A DNA stretch of 44,333 bases, taken from positions 1 to 44,333 of the forward strand of contig JAGQQG010000051.1 in NCBI GenBank assembly GCA_020426325.1. Reading direction: 5' to 3'. Under the pieces are notes generated by a model. The model made no database searches. It was given only the letters and a program-made list of their open reading frames with translations, and had not been told where the DNA came from. The position numbers were made by a program, and so were the translations under genes. Below, one piece after another: positions 8,307-16,746 of this stretch (within the stretch, counting starts at the first letter, position 1; each line of letters opens with the position of its first letter). Source of the stretch: Planctomycetaceae bacterium. GTDB lineage: Bacteria > Planctomycetota > Planctomycetia > Planctomycetales > Planctomycetaceae.

Positions 8307-8840
8307 TCACGTCTCCGTCAGGACGCTGATGATCCCGCGGCAGAAGTCCGGCAGGTCATCCGGCTTGCGACTGCTGACGAAGTGTCGGTCGACCACGACC
8401 GGTTTGTTCTCCCAGATCGCACCGGCATTGATGAGATCATCCTTGATGCCCGGCGAACCCGTCACGCGAACTTGCGTGTAAACCTTGGCTGAGATGGGAA
8501 TCCAGCCCCCATGACAAATGGCAGCGATAAGCTTGAGATGAGCGTTGAACCCCTGCACGAGTTCGAGGACTTTGGGATCACGCCTGAGCTTGTCGGGCAT
8601 GAAGCCTCCGGGGCAGATGACACCGTGAAAATCGTCCACCTCCATCTCATCAATCGCAGCATCAGAAACACAGGGATACCCGTGTTTGCCGGAATATGTC
8701 ACTCCCTCTTCGGGACCAGCCACCGTCACATGGGCGCCAGCCTCCTCCAGCCGGAGCTTGGGATACCAGAGCTCGAGATCCTCATACACGTCCCCGACGA
8801 AACAGAGGATGCGTTTGCCATCAAGGGGGGTCTTGCTCAT
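8307..8840 (-). CDS. DJ-1/PfpI family protein (class I glutamine amidotransferase-like)
   Basis: The 177-residue protein has the DJ-1/PfpI fold: RILCFVGDVYEDLELW at the first strand (with the conserved acidic residues near 20-22) and the nucleophile elbow AAICHGGW with Cys109-His110. The family includes the PfpI and YhbO/YajL proteins, described as proteases, chaperones or deglycases; the in vivo reaction is disputed. The C-terminal PVVVDRHFVSSRKPDDLPDF matches the usual end of PfpI-type members. Start ATG 8840. It converges tail to tail with the lamin-tail gene and is divergent from thiS, with 94 bp between the starts. No signal peptide is present, so it acts in the cytoplasm. Confidence 0.9.
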   Translation of the reverse strand: MSKTPLDGKRILCFVGDVYEDLELWYPKLRLEEAGAHVTVAGPEEGVTYSGKHGYPCVSDAAIDEMEVDDFHGVICPGGFMPDKLRRDPKVLELVQGFNAHLKLIAAICHGGWIPISAKVYTQVRVTGSPGIKDDLINAGAIWENKPVVVDRHFVSSRKPDDLPDFCRGIISVLTET

Positions 8841-8861
8841 GTGTGGGTTCTCCAGAACTCA

Positions 8862-8890
8862 TTGATCAGCAGTTGCAGTCGACCTATAGT
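8862..8890 (+). promoter_or_regulatory. Candidate sigma-70 promoter for thiS
   Basis: TTGATC (8862-8867) and TATAGT (8885-8890) are separated by 17 bases, a near-consensus arrangement. The predicted start of transcription is about 8897, roughly 38 bases before the chosen thiS start. I see no TPP riboswitch in the short leader. Confidence 0.5.
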
Positions 8891-8934
8891 GAACACGATA
8901 CGGTTCTACGTGACGAGTGCAAGAGGCGAAAGCT

Positions 8935-9135
8935 GTGCGAATTGTCGTTAATGGTGAAGCCCAAGAAGTGGCAGACAAAATCACCGTGCAGGAGCTGCTG
9001 ATCTCTCTTGATGTAAAGACGAAAGCGGTCGCGGTCGAGCGCAACCTGGAAATCGTGCCAGCAGCACTCCATCGAGAATGCATACTCTGCGAGGGCGACC
9101 AGCTGGAGATTGTCACCCTCGTTGGCGGGGGATAA
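8935..9135 (+). CDS. thiS: Sulfur carrier protein ThiS
   Basis: ThiS is a ubiquitin-like carrier that, as a C-terminal thiocarboxylate, donates sulfur to ThiG for the thiazole ring of thiamine. The protein shows the family layout: VRIVVNGE at the first strand, TVQELLISLD, AVAVERN, IVPAA, GDQLEIVTLVGGG. It ends with the essential Gly-Gly (three glycines here). The GTG at 8935 is preferred over the GTG at 8917 because AAGAGG (8921-8926) sits 8 bases before it and the resulting 66 residues are the usual ThiS length. thiG lies 1.4 kb downstream on the same strand, separated by two unrelated genes. Confidence 0.9.
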   Translation: MRIVVNGEAQEVADKITVQELLISLDVKTKAVAVERNLEIVPAALHRECILCEGDQLEIVTLVGGG

Positions 9136-9237
9136 GACCCTCGATTCGCTTCCCCAGACTGCCGGCTGATCTGGCTTCTTTTCATCTCGATCAGCTTGTG
9201 TCTGAAATTTTCACATTATTCACGCTTACCTTCTCTT

Positions 9238-9257
9238 TGTTTATGTTAAAGTAAACA
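9238..9257. promoter_or_regulatory. Operator-like inverted repeat TGTTTA-N8-TAAACA
   Basis: TGTTTA (9238-9243) and TAAACA (9252-9257) are exact reverse complements 8 bases apart, 30 bp before the DUF2089-like regulator gene. The repeat covers a possible -10 box (TATGTT, 9242-9247). Autoregulation by the adjacent HTH protein is an obvious idea but not shown. Confidence 0.35.
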
Positions 9258-9287
9258 TCGCTTAACGCATTGTGGAGCCTCTTCAAG

Positions 9288-9617
9288 ATGACTTCCTCCC
9301 TCCGTGAATGGATCAATCAGCTGTCTGACGAAGATGTGAACTTCCTGAAGCGGTTCATTCTCGCATCGGGGTCATTGAAGGCAGTCGCTGCAGAGTACGG
9401 GGTAAGTTACCCCACGATCCGTCTGCGGGTCGACCGACTGATTCAGAAGATCCAACTCGTCGACGATGCTCGGGTGACCAGTGAGTTCGAACGTCGTGCA
9501 CGGGCGCTCTACGCCGATGGCAAGCTGGAACTCGATGCCATGCGGGAGTTGATCAAGCTGCATGACGCCGATTCCCAACAAATGTTCAAACCAGATCCTG
9601 AAGGAGATGCGACATGA
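9288..9617 (+). CDS. DUF2089-like helix-turn-helix protein
   Basis: The 109-residue protein contains a helix-turn-helix: FILASGSLKAVAAEYGV followed by SYPTIRLRVDRLIQKI, at about residues 24-56. The wording 'SLK.VA.E.GVSYPT.R.R.D.LI' is that of the DUF2089 family, small predicted transcription regulators; the N-terminal zinc ribbon of full-length members is missing here. The C-terminal half is charged and helical. The ATG at 9288 has GGAG 10 bases upstream and is preferred over a TTG at 9270. Its stop overlaps the start of the following membrane-protein gene (ATGA), so the pair is probably translationally coupled, and the regulator may sense or control through its membrane partner. The role is inferred from fold and context only. 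Confidence 0.7.
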   Translation: MTSSLREWINQLSDEDVNFLKRFILASGSLKAVAAEYGVSYPTIRLRVDRLIQKIQLVDDARVTSEFERRARALYADGKLELDAMRELIKLHDADSQQMFKPDPEGDAT

Positions 9618-10495
9618 ATAAGTTGCTTCACTCTCTCACCCTGATCGTGTTTATTCCCGTGTCTGCGATCGCCGCTGATGGTCCGCAACTCATCGAGACA
9701 TACTCGTGGGAGGCGCTCGCGGGTGCTGGTCAATTGTTGAACGGAGAAGTGGTGAAGGACGAGAGTGAAGGGACTGTCCTGAAACTCGAAAAACTCGGGG
9801 AACAGTCAACTCTCACACTCCTGGAGATTGAAAAGCCTCCCGTCACTTCGCAGATCTACGTGCTTGACGGGCGCGTTCGCTACGAAGGCGTGAGTGAGCA
9901 GGGATTTCTGGAAACGTGGAATTACTTTCCAGATGGAGGCGCCTATTTCTCACGAACCCTGGGAATGTCGGGACTGATGCAGTTCCTGACAGGAGATTCG
10001 GACTGGCGAGACTTCTCACTGCCGTTTTCGTTCGAGGCAAGTTCGTCAGCAGAACCCCCAAGTCGAATTCAGCTGAATGTCGTTTTGCCGAAAGAGGGGA
10101 CTGTGTGGCTGAGTGACGTATCGCTGAGACAATTTCCGTCGCTCATGTCGGCAACGAGTCCCCAGAGACCCTGGTGGAGTGATCGAACTTCCGGGTACGT
10201 CGGAGCTGTGATGGGGACAACACTCGGATTGCTGGGGGCTCTCATCGGCGTGCTGGGCGGAACGGGACGTGCCCGTCGATTCACCCTGTCGATTCAGATT
10301 CTCGGTATTGCTGCGGGAACTGTCTGCCTCATCATGGGCGTGATTGCTCTCATTGCCGGACAGCCGTATGCGGTGTACTACCCACTGCTGTTATGCGGAC
10401 TGATCAGCAGCGTCGTCCTGGGATTGCTGCGACCGGTGCTCAAGAACCGATACGCACACGAGGAACTTCGCCGCATGCAGGCAGTGGATGTCTGA
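9614..10495 (+). CDS. Exported protein with three C-terminal membrane helices, partner of the HTH gene
   Basis: I do not recognise this 293-residue protein. It has a signal peptide (LLHSLTLIVFIPVSAIAA) and an extracytoplasmic region of about 170 residues with beta-rich character. Three hydrophobic helices follow, near 195-217 (GAVMGTTLGLLGALIGVLGG), 225-250 and 253-275, and the protein ends in a short basic cytoplasmic tail. It starts within the stop of the HTH gene (ATGA overlap). The arrangement of a small HTH protein coupled to a sensor-like membrane protein suggests a signal pair, loosely like sigma/anti-sigma or one-component systems with a membrane co-regulator, but no known domain supports that. 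thiG begins about 80 bp downstream. Confidence 0.75.
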   Translation: MNKLLHSLTLIVFIPVSAIAADGPQLIETYSWEALAGAGQLLNGEVVKDESEGTVLKLEKLGEQSTLTLLEIEKPPVTSQIYVLDGRVRYEGVSEQGFLETWNYFPDGGAYFSRTLGMSGLMQFLTGDSDWRDFSLPFSFEASSSAEPPSRIQLNVVLPKEGTVWLSDVSLRQFPSLMSATSPQRPWWSDRTSGYVGAVMGTTLGLLGALIGVLGGTGRARRFTLSIQILGIAAGTVCLIMGVIALIAGQPYAVYYPLLLCGLISSVVLGLLRPVLKNRYAHEELRRMQAVDV

Positions 10496-10577
10496 ACGCA
10501 TGCTTTCGATGCAGAGGCGAGTGACCTAGAATCGGATGAAGTTCATAGATTTCAACTCCGACCGGTCAACACCGAAC

Positions 10578-11441
10578 ATGACATCCGCATCTGAATCCAT
10601 GCTGACAACCGACGCCACTCTCGATACTCCGCTCACTCTCGGATCGCACACGTTCTCATCAAGGTTGATCGTGGGAACCGGGAAGTATGCAACATTTGAA
10701 CTGATGCAGGAGTGCTTGACAGCAAGCGAGGCAGAAGTGATTACGGTGGCTGTCAGAAGAGAACGGCTGGTCGATTCTGACGGAAGAAACATTCTGGACT
10801 TCATCGATCTGGAACGGTTCACGATCCTGCCGAACACGGCTGGGTGTTTCGCTGCGGACGATGCGGTGCGGGTCGCCAGGATGGGGCGGGAAATCCTCAC
10901 GAACCTCAACAACCCGGGAGCTGATTGGATCAAGCTGGAGGTGTTAGGAGACACGCGGACTCTCCTCCCTGACCCTGTGGCGACGCTACAGGCGACCGAG
11001 CAACTGGTCGCGGACGGGTTTCAGGTGCTCTGCTACACGACGGACGATCCCATCACTGCCAAGCGACTGAAGGAAGCGGGAGCAACTTCCGTGATGCCCG
11101 CAGGAAGTCCCATCGGCAGCGGGCAGGGAATTCTCAATCCCAACAATCTGCGGATCTGCCTGGAGTACTTGAAGGAGAATGACCCCAACTATCCGGTCAT
11201 CGTGGATGCCGGAGTGGGGACTGCGAGTGATGTTTCCTCAGCGATGGAATTAGGATGTGACGGCGTACTCCTGAACACGGGCATCGCCGGTGCGGATGAT
11301 GCCCTGACTATGGCTCATGCCATGAAGCTCGCTTGCCGAGCGGGACGCTTCGCCTATCTGGCAGGTCGCATCCCCAAGAAGCTTTACGCGACCGCATCGA
11401 GTCCCGAACAGGGCGTCGTCACCCCGGCCCGTCGAAACTGA
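10578..11441 (+). CDS. thiG: Thiazole synthase ThiG
   Basis: ThiG condenses 1-deoxy-D-xylulose 5-phosphate, dehydroglycine and ThiS-thiocarboxylate into the thiazole phosphate of thiamine. It is a (beta/alpha)8 barrel. Visible family blocks are [10 protein letters not shown] near the start, [16 protein letters not shown], the Schiff-base Lys in [22 protein letters not shown] and the phosphate-binding [10 protein letters not shown]. Length from this ATG is 287 residues. An upstream ATG (10536) and a downstream ATG (10599) are also in frame; none has a clear ribosome site, and the extra N-terminal residues are not part of the barrel. The downstream gene is convergent, 3 bp after the stop. The companion carrier gene thiS is separated by the HTH/membrane pair. 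Confidence 0.93.
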   Translation: MTSASESMLTTDATLDTPLTLGSHTFSSRLIVGTGKYATFELMQECLTASEAEVITVAVRRERLVDSDGRNILDFIDLERFTILPNTAGCFAADDAVRVARMGREILTNLNNPGADWIKLEVLGDTRTLLPDPVATLQATEQLVADGFQVLCYTTDDPITAKRLKEAGATSVMPAGSPIGSGQGILNPNNLRICLEYLKENDPNYPVIVDAGVGTASDVSSAMELGCDGVLLNTGIAGADDALTMAHAMKLACRAGRFAYLAGRIPKKLYATASSPEQGVVTPARRN

Positions 11442-11444
11442 ACG

Positions 11445-12539
11445 TCATCGCCGTTCCGGGACTTTCATGAGGTAGGGCTCTGGATCGAACAGCCACATCC
11501 GATGCTCGTTTCCATGACTTCCCGCATTGTCAATCGTCAGGAATTTGACACCCGAATTCCCAGCTGACACGCCAAAGTGATTACTCGCGTCACCCAGCAG
11601 ACCACGCAGCGTGTTCGCCATTTGATCGATATCGCCACCGGGTTGTGCCTGGAAGACGGCCAGATAACGGCGAAGCCTTGGATCATCTGCAGAGTCAAAA
11701 GATCCGACGGTCACGACTGACTGATAGCGATCATGCCAGACATAGGCATCGATATTGGCGTTCAGTTCTCGCAGCGCGACTGCCATTTCCCACGCGTTAT
11801 GAGACGCCTCGTTCAGGTTGTCACTGACTTGAAATGCTTCCAGAGCATCCGGGGAATTGCTGTCGCCCAAGTGTGCCAGTGTTTTCCCTGAGAAGGTTGC
11901 AATCACGAGGCTGTATTTGCCTTCGTTCTCATACAACGAGTACTTGCCTCCGCTGTTGATCTTCACGAGGAGCGGATCGTGCTTTCGGGCAGCAATCTCT
12001 TCCGGGGTGAGTAACGGATTGACGGTCAGAAATGCGCGACTGAGCGGACCCTTTTTGCGTTGAGTCTCCAGCCAACTGACACCCTCCTGCTGAAGCGATT
12101 TGGGACGAAACTTCTTGATCCATTCGAGGGTTTGCTTCGCGGTCGGATCATCGACACTGTTGTAGTTGCCTGCAATGACACAGACCTGATCGTATGTCGT
12201 GAGGAACTTTCGGGTTTCCTCTCGTCCCAGTTTGTCTTTGGTCTCGATCCGTTCGTTAATCGCCTTTTGACTGTAGGTGTAGGAAGGCAGACCTTTCTGA
12301 CGAAGTTCGAGCACCAGGTCCTGAGCGAGTTCCTCGGGAGACTTGCCTTCGGTGACAGTGCCATCCGGATTGGCCGGACGGAAACTGGCAACCATAATCT
12401 GCCACGGCCCGTTTTGTTTGTGGAGCCGATACTCCTTGCCGGGAACCGCCTCGATACTCGCAGCTGTTGTTTGGCTGGCGGAAGTCAGGACGACACTGAG
12501 GCACAGAACGAGCAACGTGCATGCGGGGGCGCGGTGCAT
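11445..12539 (-). CDS. Secreted protein with two SPOR-like repeats
   Basis: The 364-residue protein has a signal peptide (CTLLVLCLSVVLTSASQTTAA) and is therefore exported. Two similar halves follow. One starts at NGPWQIMVASFRP and includes a region on Leu/Gln-rich helices and a VCVIAGNYNSVDDPTAK strand. The other starts at GKYSLVIATFSGK and includes AYVWHDRYQSVVTVGSFDSADDP. Each half has the pattern 'W/Y-x-(V/L)-x-(V/I)-A-(S/T)-F ... V-x-(A/V)-G-(N/S)-(Y/F)', which recalls SPOR domains that bind denuded peptidoglycan; the match is by eye and weak in detail. A strong AAAGGAG precedes the ATG. It follows the argBDF-rph operon by 125 bp on the same strand but probably has its own promoter. Confidence 0.75.
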   Translation of the reverse strand: MHRAPACTLLVLCLSVVLTSASQTTAASIEAVPGKEYRLHKQNGPWQIMVASFRPANPDGTVTEGKSPEELAQDLVLELRQKGLPSYTYSQKAINERIETKDKLGREETRKFLTTYDQVCVIAGNYNSVDDPTAKQTLEWIKKFRPKSLQQEGVSWLETQRKKGPLSRAFLTVNPLLTPEEIAARKHDPLLVKINSGGKYSLYENEGKYSLVIATFSGKTLAHLGDSNSPDALEAFQVSDNLNEASHNAWEMAVALRELNANIDAYVWHDRYQSVVTVGSFDSADDPRLRRYLAVFQAQPGGDIDQMANTLRGLLGDASNHFGVSAGNSGVKFLTIDNAGSHGNEHRMWLFDPEPYLMKVPERR

Positions 12540-12664
12540 CTCACACTCCTTTGCGAAACGCGCGGATCCTCATCGGGCAATTGCCGGTGGGGCCGTGATC
12601 GATTATCGAAAATGGGATGGGTCGAGACGTGAGTCTTGAGAGAGGAGGCGGGCTTTTAACAGAA

Positions 12665-13414
12665 TCACCCGAACGAGTCCAGTGGCCAATTCTCGCCAAG
12701 AATGTCCTTCTGGATCGAAGTCAGACCAGCAATCCCGGCCTCCGCGGCGGCGAGTTGTGCATCAAGTTCCTGACGGGTAAACGTTTGCCCCTCTGCGGTC
12801 CCTTGAACTTCCACGAAATGGCCGCGTCCCGTCATCACGACGTTCATATCCACTTCCGCACGGCTGTCCTCGTAATAGTTGAGGTCCAGCAGAATCTGCC
12901 GGTCGAGCATCCCCACACTGATGGCAGCGACGCTGTCAGTGAACACTTGTCTCGCCTGCCCATTCAGAGATTCGAGGGAGTGGACAGCATCCACCAACGC
13001 GATGAACCCGCCTGTGATCGACAGAGTGCGGGTCCCGCCATCTGCTTCAAGCACGTCACAGTCCACCGTGATTGTCCGCGGGCCGAGGGCCGCCATGTCG
13101 ACGACCGAACGCAGACTGCGACCGATGAGCCGCTGAATCTCGGTCGAGCGACCGTCGACCTTACCACTGCGATCCCGACGTTTGCGCGGAGCCGTGCTGC
13201 CTGGAAGCATGCTGTACTCGGCCGTCACCCAGCCGGTGGGAGTTTCCTCGTTCTTCTTCCAGGGAGGAATCTCCTCATCGACGCTCGCCGTACAGAGAAT
13301 GGACGTTCCTCCGGCAGCAATGAGTACGCTCCCCGGAGCCGCACTCCGAAACGGCCGCTCAACAGTCACCGGGCGGAGTTCTTGAGGTTGTCTTCCATCG
13401 TAGCGCACAGGCAT
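12665..13414 (-). CDS. rph: Ribonuclease PH
   Basis: RNase PH is a phosphorolytic 3'-to-5' exoribonuclease that trims tRNA 3' ends. The family blocks are intact: [41 protein letters not shown], the phosphate-binding and hexamer-contact segment [15 protein letters not shown], and the acidic [13 protein letters not shown] with the Gly-Gly-Thr-Arg motif. The ATG at 13414 gives the family-standard N-terminus and has GGAAGA just upstream; a GTG at 13432 is an alternative start six codons earlier. The gene lies 33 bases after argF (15 bases if the GTG is used) and so is probably the last gene of an arg operon, an unusual but tolerable partner for arginine biosynthesis. Confidence 0.95.
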   Translation of the reverse strand: MPVRYDGRQPQELRPVTVERPFRSAAPGSVLIAAGGTSILCTASVDEEIPPWKKNEETPTGWVTAEYSMLPGSTAPRKRRDRSGKVDGRSTEIQRLIGRSLRSVVDMAALGPRTITVDCDVLEADGGTRTLSITGGFIALVDAVHSLESLNGQARQVFTDSVAAISVGMLDRQILLDLNYYEDSRAEVDMNVVMTGRGHFVEVQGTAEGQTFTRQELDAQLAAAEAGIAGLTSIQKDILGENWPLDSFG

Positions 13415-13447
13415 TCCGGTTCTTCCGTTCACATTCAGAGGGGATGA

Positions 13448-14362
13448 CTAAACATCGAGCAACCAGGCCAACACCCCTTTGGCCAGGTGCATGCGGTTCT
13501 CAGCTTGGGGAAAAGCCAACGACTGAGGGCCATCAATGACGTCGTCGGTCACTTCGAGACCGCGACGAGCGGGCAGACAATGCAGGAAGCGAGCCTCCGA
13601 CGGGGCTGAAGCAAGCAGAGCCGCATTGCATTGATAGTCGGCAAAGACCTTCTCCCGTGCAGACTTCTCGGACTCCTGCCCCATGCTGGCCCACACATCG
13701 GTGTAGATCACATCCGCATTCGCCACGGCTGCATGAGGATCTGTTGTTTGAGTGAGACTGGCGGACGAGTACTCCTTGCGAAGGCCGTCGAAGAACGACT
13801 CCTTCAGTTGGTAACCCTCGGGAGCCGCGATCACAAAGTGAATGTCCAGCTGAGCACAGATGGTTGCCAGTGAAACGGCGACGTTATTACCGTCGCCCAC
13901 ATAGGTGAGCGTGCGTCCGGTGACGTCGCCAAAGGCTTCCTGCATCGTGAAGATGTCGGTCAGCGCCTGACACGGATGAGAAGCGTCCGAGAGGGCATTG
14001 ATGACATGACAGCCGGACTCCTCCGCGAAGAGTTCGATCAGCTCCTGTGAAAATGTGCGCAGGGCGATGACATCTGAGTAACCACCGATCACGCGGGCGA
14101 CGTCAGCAGTTGACTCACGTCCTTCGAGGCCCGCCTCTTTCCCCGACAGGAAAATGCTGTATCCCCCGAGCTGTCCGATCGCAGCCTCGAAGCTGACTCT
14201 CGTGCGAAGCGATGGCTTTTCAAACACCTGTGTGAGCACGCGACCCTGAAGTACTGGTTTGCGGTCACCTGCCTTGAGTTGCGACTTCAGTTCCGCTGTG
14301 CGACTCAGGATCTGTTGGACTTGTGATGGAGTGAGATCACGGAGCGAGAGAAGATGCTGCAT
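13448..14362 (-). CDS. argF: Ornithine carbamoyltransferase
   Basis: This enzyme makes citrulline from ornithine and carbamoyl phosphate in arginine synthesis. The carbamoyl-phosphate motif KPSLRTRVSFE is followed by the conserved HPCQALTD (carbamoyl-phosphate and ornithine contacts) and the family signature HCLPARRG near the C-terminus; 304 residues is the usual length. A perfect AGGAGG lies 7 bases before the ATG. The start shares one base with the argD stop (TGATG), so translation is coupled. The gene order argB-argD-argF points to an anabolic rather than catabolic enzyme. Confidence 0.96.
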   Translation of the reverse strand: MQHLLSLRDLTPSQVQQILSRTAELKSQLKAGDRKPVLQGRVLTQVFEKPSLRTRVSFEAAIGQLGGYSIFLSGKEAGLEGRESTADVARVIGGYSDVIALRTFSQELIELFAEESGCHVINALSDASHPCQALTDIFTMQEAFGDVTGRTLTYVGDGNNVAVSLATICAQLDIHFVIAAPEGYQLKESFFDGLRKEYSSASLTQTTDPHAAVANADVIYTDVWASMGQESEKSAREKVFADYQCNAALLASAPSEARFLHCLPARRGLEVTDDVIDGPQSLAFPQAENRMHLAKGVLAWLLDV

Positions 14363-15567
14363 CAGTCGACCTCCTCTGCCATTTCACGCAGGACGCTGGT
14401 GATGATGTCACAACCTTCTTCGACCTCTGCCGCAGTCACATTTAGCGGCGGCAACAGGCGAACGACCGTGTCGTGAGTGGCATTGATGAGCAGCCCACGC
14501 TCCATGCATTTGGCAACAGCGGGCGTCGACGGAATCGTGAGGTCGACTCCAACCATTAACCCTTTGACACGGACTTCCTCGATGATCGGCAGCTCATCTT
14601 TCAAAGCCTCAAAGCGGGAACGGAAGAGACCCGACATCTCCTGACAATTGTCGAGCAAGCCATCCTGCTCGATGGTCTCGACTGTCGCGACACCAGCCGC
14701 ACAGGCAATGGGATTCCCGCCAAACGTACTGGCGTGCATCCCGGGTCTCAAACTTGGGGCAACTTCATCGGTGGCGATAAAGGCTCCCGCTGCAACACCG
14801 CCAGCAAGTCCCTTTGCGAGTGTCATGATGTCCGGCTGGACGTTCCATTGCTGATAACCGAACCATGTCCCCGTACGGCCCATCCCTGTTTGGACCTCGT
14901 CGAAGATCAACAACAAACCATGTTCGTCAGCGATGTCTCGCAGGCCTTGAAGGAACCCGTCGTCCGGCAGGTTGACGCCTCCTTCACCTTGCACAGGCTC
15001 AATGAGAATGCCGCAGGTCTCATCATCGACCAAGGCACGGACCGCGTCGAGATCATTCGTCGGAGCATATTGAAAGCCCGCCACTAACGGACCGAGTCCG
15101 TCGTGATACTTCGGCTGAGCCGTCGCGGTGACCGCTGCGAGAGTACGGCCGTGAAAGCCGTTCTCAAACGTGATGATCTTGTATTTGTCGGGAGGCGTAT
15201 GCAGACGAGCGAGTTTGATGGCTCCTTCGATCGCCTCAGCCCCACTGTTGCAGAAGAAGGCCTTGCCGAATCCGCGCGTGCAAAGTGCTTCAGCAAACTC
15301 CCCCTGAGGCTCCATATACCACGTGTTGGGCACGTGGATGAGTTTGGCAGCCTGCTCCTGAATCGCTCGCACCACACGAGGCGGCGAGTACCCGAGGATG
15401 TTGCAGCCCCATCCCGGGAAAAGGTCGAGATAACGATTCCCCTCAGCATCCCAAACCGCAGTTCCCTCACCCCGCACAAGGCTGATCGGGTAACGACGGT
15501 AGTTGGGAATGACGTACTTGTCGAACTGGGCAATTGTTTCAGCAGAAGAATGAGTGGCTGTGGTCAT
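14362..15567 (-). CDS. argD: Acetylornithine aminotransferase
   Basis: This class-III PLP aminotransferase converts N-acetylglutamate semialdehyde to N-acetylornithine, fourth step of arginine synthesis; homologues also act on succinyl-diaminopimelate. The 401-residue protein shows [38 protein letters not shown] with the PLP-ring Asp, the Schiff-base Lys in TLAKGLAGG, and [13 protein letters not shown]. It lies 15 bases after argB and overlaps argF by one base, so it is the middle gene of the operon. Start ATG 15567. Confidence 0.95.
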   Translation of the reverse strand: MTTATHSSAETIAQFDKYVIPNYRRYPISLVRGEGTAVWDAEGNRYLDLFPGWGCNILGYSPPRVVRAIQEQAAKLIHVPNTWYMEPQGEFAEALCTRGFGKAFFCNSGAEAIEGAIKLARLHTPPDKYKIITFENGFHGRTLAAVTATAQPKYHDGLGPLVAGFQYAPTNDLDAVRALVDDETCGILIEPVQGEGGVNLPDDGFLQGLRDIADEHGLLLIFDEVQTGMGRTGTWFGYQQWNVQPDIMTLAKGLAGGVAAGAFIATDEVAPSLRPGMHASTFGGNPIACAAGVATVETIEQDGLLDNCQEMSGLFRSRFEALKDELPIIEEVRVKGLMVGVDLTIPSTPAVAKCMERGLLINATHDTVVRLLPPLNVTAAEVEEGCDIITSVLREMAEEVD

Positions 15568-15582
15568 GATTGGCTGATTGTT

Positions 15583-16479
15583 TTAGCGAATGGCAGTTGG
15601 CTGACGTTTGACAATCTCGGTGCCGATCCCCTCGTCCGAGTAGATCTCCAGCAGGAGTGAGTGAGGGAAGCGGGCGTCGACCATGTGGACTTTGCGGACG
15701 CCCGCTTCGAGGGCTTCGATACCCGCCTCGACTTTGGGGATCATCCCCGCGTCGATCGTGCCCGCCGCGATGAGTTCGCGACAGCGGGCCGCTGTGAGAT
15801 GCCGTTGGAGTGTCGTCTCGTCGTTGCGGTCGAGGTAGATGCCTGCGACATCACTGAGAAAGACGAGCTTTTCGGCATTGAGGAGTCTCGCAATTGAGGC
15901 TGCGGCGGTGTCGGCATTGACATTCAACAACCCTCCGGAGCGATCCACTGCGATCGAAGGCAGAACGGGTACGGTGTCTGACCGGCAGGCCGCCATCAAG
16001 ACGTCCCGTTGGATGTCGACAACACGACCGACACGGCCGAGGTCGACAGGTTCGCCCCCTTCCTTGTCCAATGTCAGACGTTCGCCGATCAGCACGTTTT
16101 GCGTACGAAAGCTGAGGCCAATGGCACGGCCCCCCTGCGTCTGTATCTCGTCAACCAATGAATCACAGATGTCTTTCGCGAGAACGCGGGAGACGATGTC
16201 CAGCGTGGCCTCGTCGGTGTAGCGACGCCCCTCGACGAAGCGGGGTTCAATCCCCGCATCCTGCATCGCGCGGCTGATCGCCTTGCCCCCGCCATGCACG
16301 AGGATGGGACGCATCCCCACGGTTTCCATGAATATGACATCCGTGAGACATGCCCGGACGGACGCGGGATCCTCGAGTGCACTGCCCCCCAGCTTGATCA
16401 CGACGTACCGGTCGCGGAACTGGCGAATCCAGCTCAACGCTTCGACTAACACATCGGCCTTGCGGATGGCATTTTCCAC
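15583..16479 (-). CDS. argB: Acetylglutamate kinase
   Basis: This enzyme phosphorylates N-acetylglutamate, the usual controlled step of arginine synthesis. The amino-acid-kinase blocks are clear: VIKLGGSAL (N-terminal Lys-Gly-Gly), [35 protein letters not shown] and LSDVAGIY; 298 residues. The start is GTG 16479, with GGGAG 8 bases upstream. It is the first certain gene of argB-argD-argF-rph; a possible small gene ends 42 bases upstream. The N-terminal extension of about 20 residues before VIKLGG is helical, as in arginine-inhibited hexameric enzymes, so feedback by arginine is possible. Confidence 0.95.
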   Translation of the reverse strand: MENAIRKADVLVEALSWIRQFRDRYVVIKLGGSALEDPASVRACLTDVIFMETVGMRPILVHGGGKAISRAMQDAGIEPRFVEGRRYTDEATLDIVSRVLAKDICDSLVDEIQTQGGRAIGLSFRTQNVLIGERLTLDKEGGEPVDLGRVGRVVDIQRDVLMAACRSDTVPVLPSIAVDRSGGLLNVNADTAAASIARLLNAEKLVFLSDVAGIYLDRNDETTLQRHLTAARCRELIAAGTIDAGMIPKVEAGIEALEAGVRKVHMVDARFPHSLLLEIYSDEGIGTEIVKRQPTAIR

Positions 16480-16521
16480 GGATCACTCCCGGCAGGGGAA
16501 ACCACTCATTGTAAGACGGGT

Positions 16522-16710
16522 TCAGGGATCGTCAAACAACTTCCGAATCGTGACATCGCGGCCATTCAGACATACAATAAGCACCGCGCCAGTGTCGTTG
16601 TCCATTTTGAAGGCGATTTTCGGGACAACCTCGAAGTTTCGTCCAGAGAATGCGTTTACGGTGTAGGTGGAATTTCGGACAACCACGCACACCGAATCGG
16701 CCAATCTCAA
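16522..16710 (-). CDS. Possible small protein upstream of argB
   Basis: The minus-strand frame ending at 16522 reads like a real protein: VRNSTYTVNAFSGRNFEV, then AFKMDNDTGAVLIVCL and NGRDVTIRKLFDDP. Codon use (GAC, AAC, ATC, GTC) resembles that of the neighbours. The start is uncertain. A TTG at 16710 gives 62 residues without a strong ribosome site. The frame stays open to an ATG at 16836, but that would overlap the start of the divergent repeat-protein gene. I do not recognise a family. If real it could be the first gene of the arg operon. It may also be a chance open frame in the divergent promoter region. Confidence 0.4.
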   Translation of the reverse strand: MRLADSVCVVVRNSTYTVNAFSGRNFEVVPKIAFKMDNDTGAVLIVCLNGRDVTIRKLFDDP

Positions 16711-16746
16711 GTCTTTCGTCAGTTTCTCAGCAGGGGAGCCCTTGTC

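Noticed and set aside
8841-8934. TPP riboswitch before thiS
   Set aside because: The region between the divergent starts is under 100 bases and shows no CUGAGA/GAUG-type conserved core or suitable stems.
12060-12632. 190-residue plus-strand frame
   Set aside because: Antisense to the SPOR-like secreted protein; no ribosome site or recognisable domain.
12617-13447. 276-residue plus-strand open frame over rph
   Set aside because: It is antisense to the clear RNase PH gene and has no family sequence; the long open frame results from the high GC third positions of the real gene.
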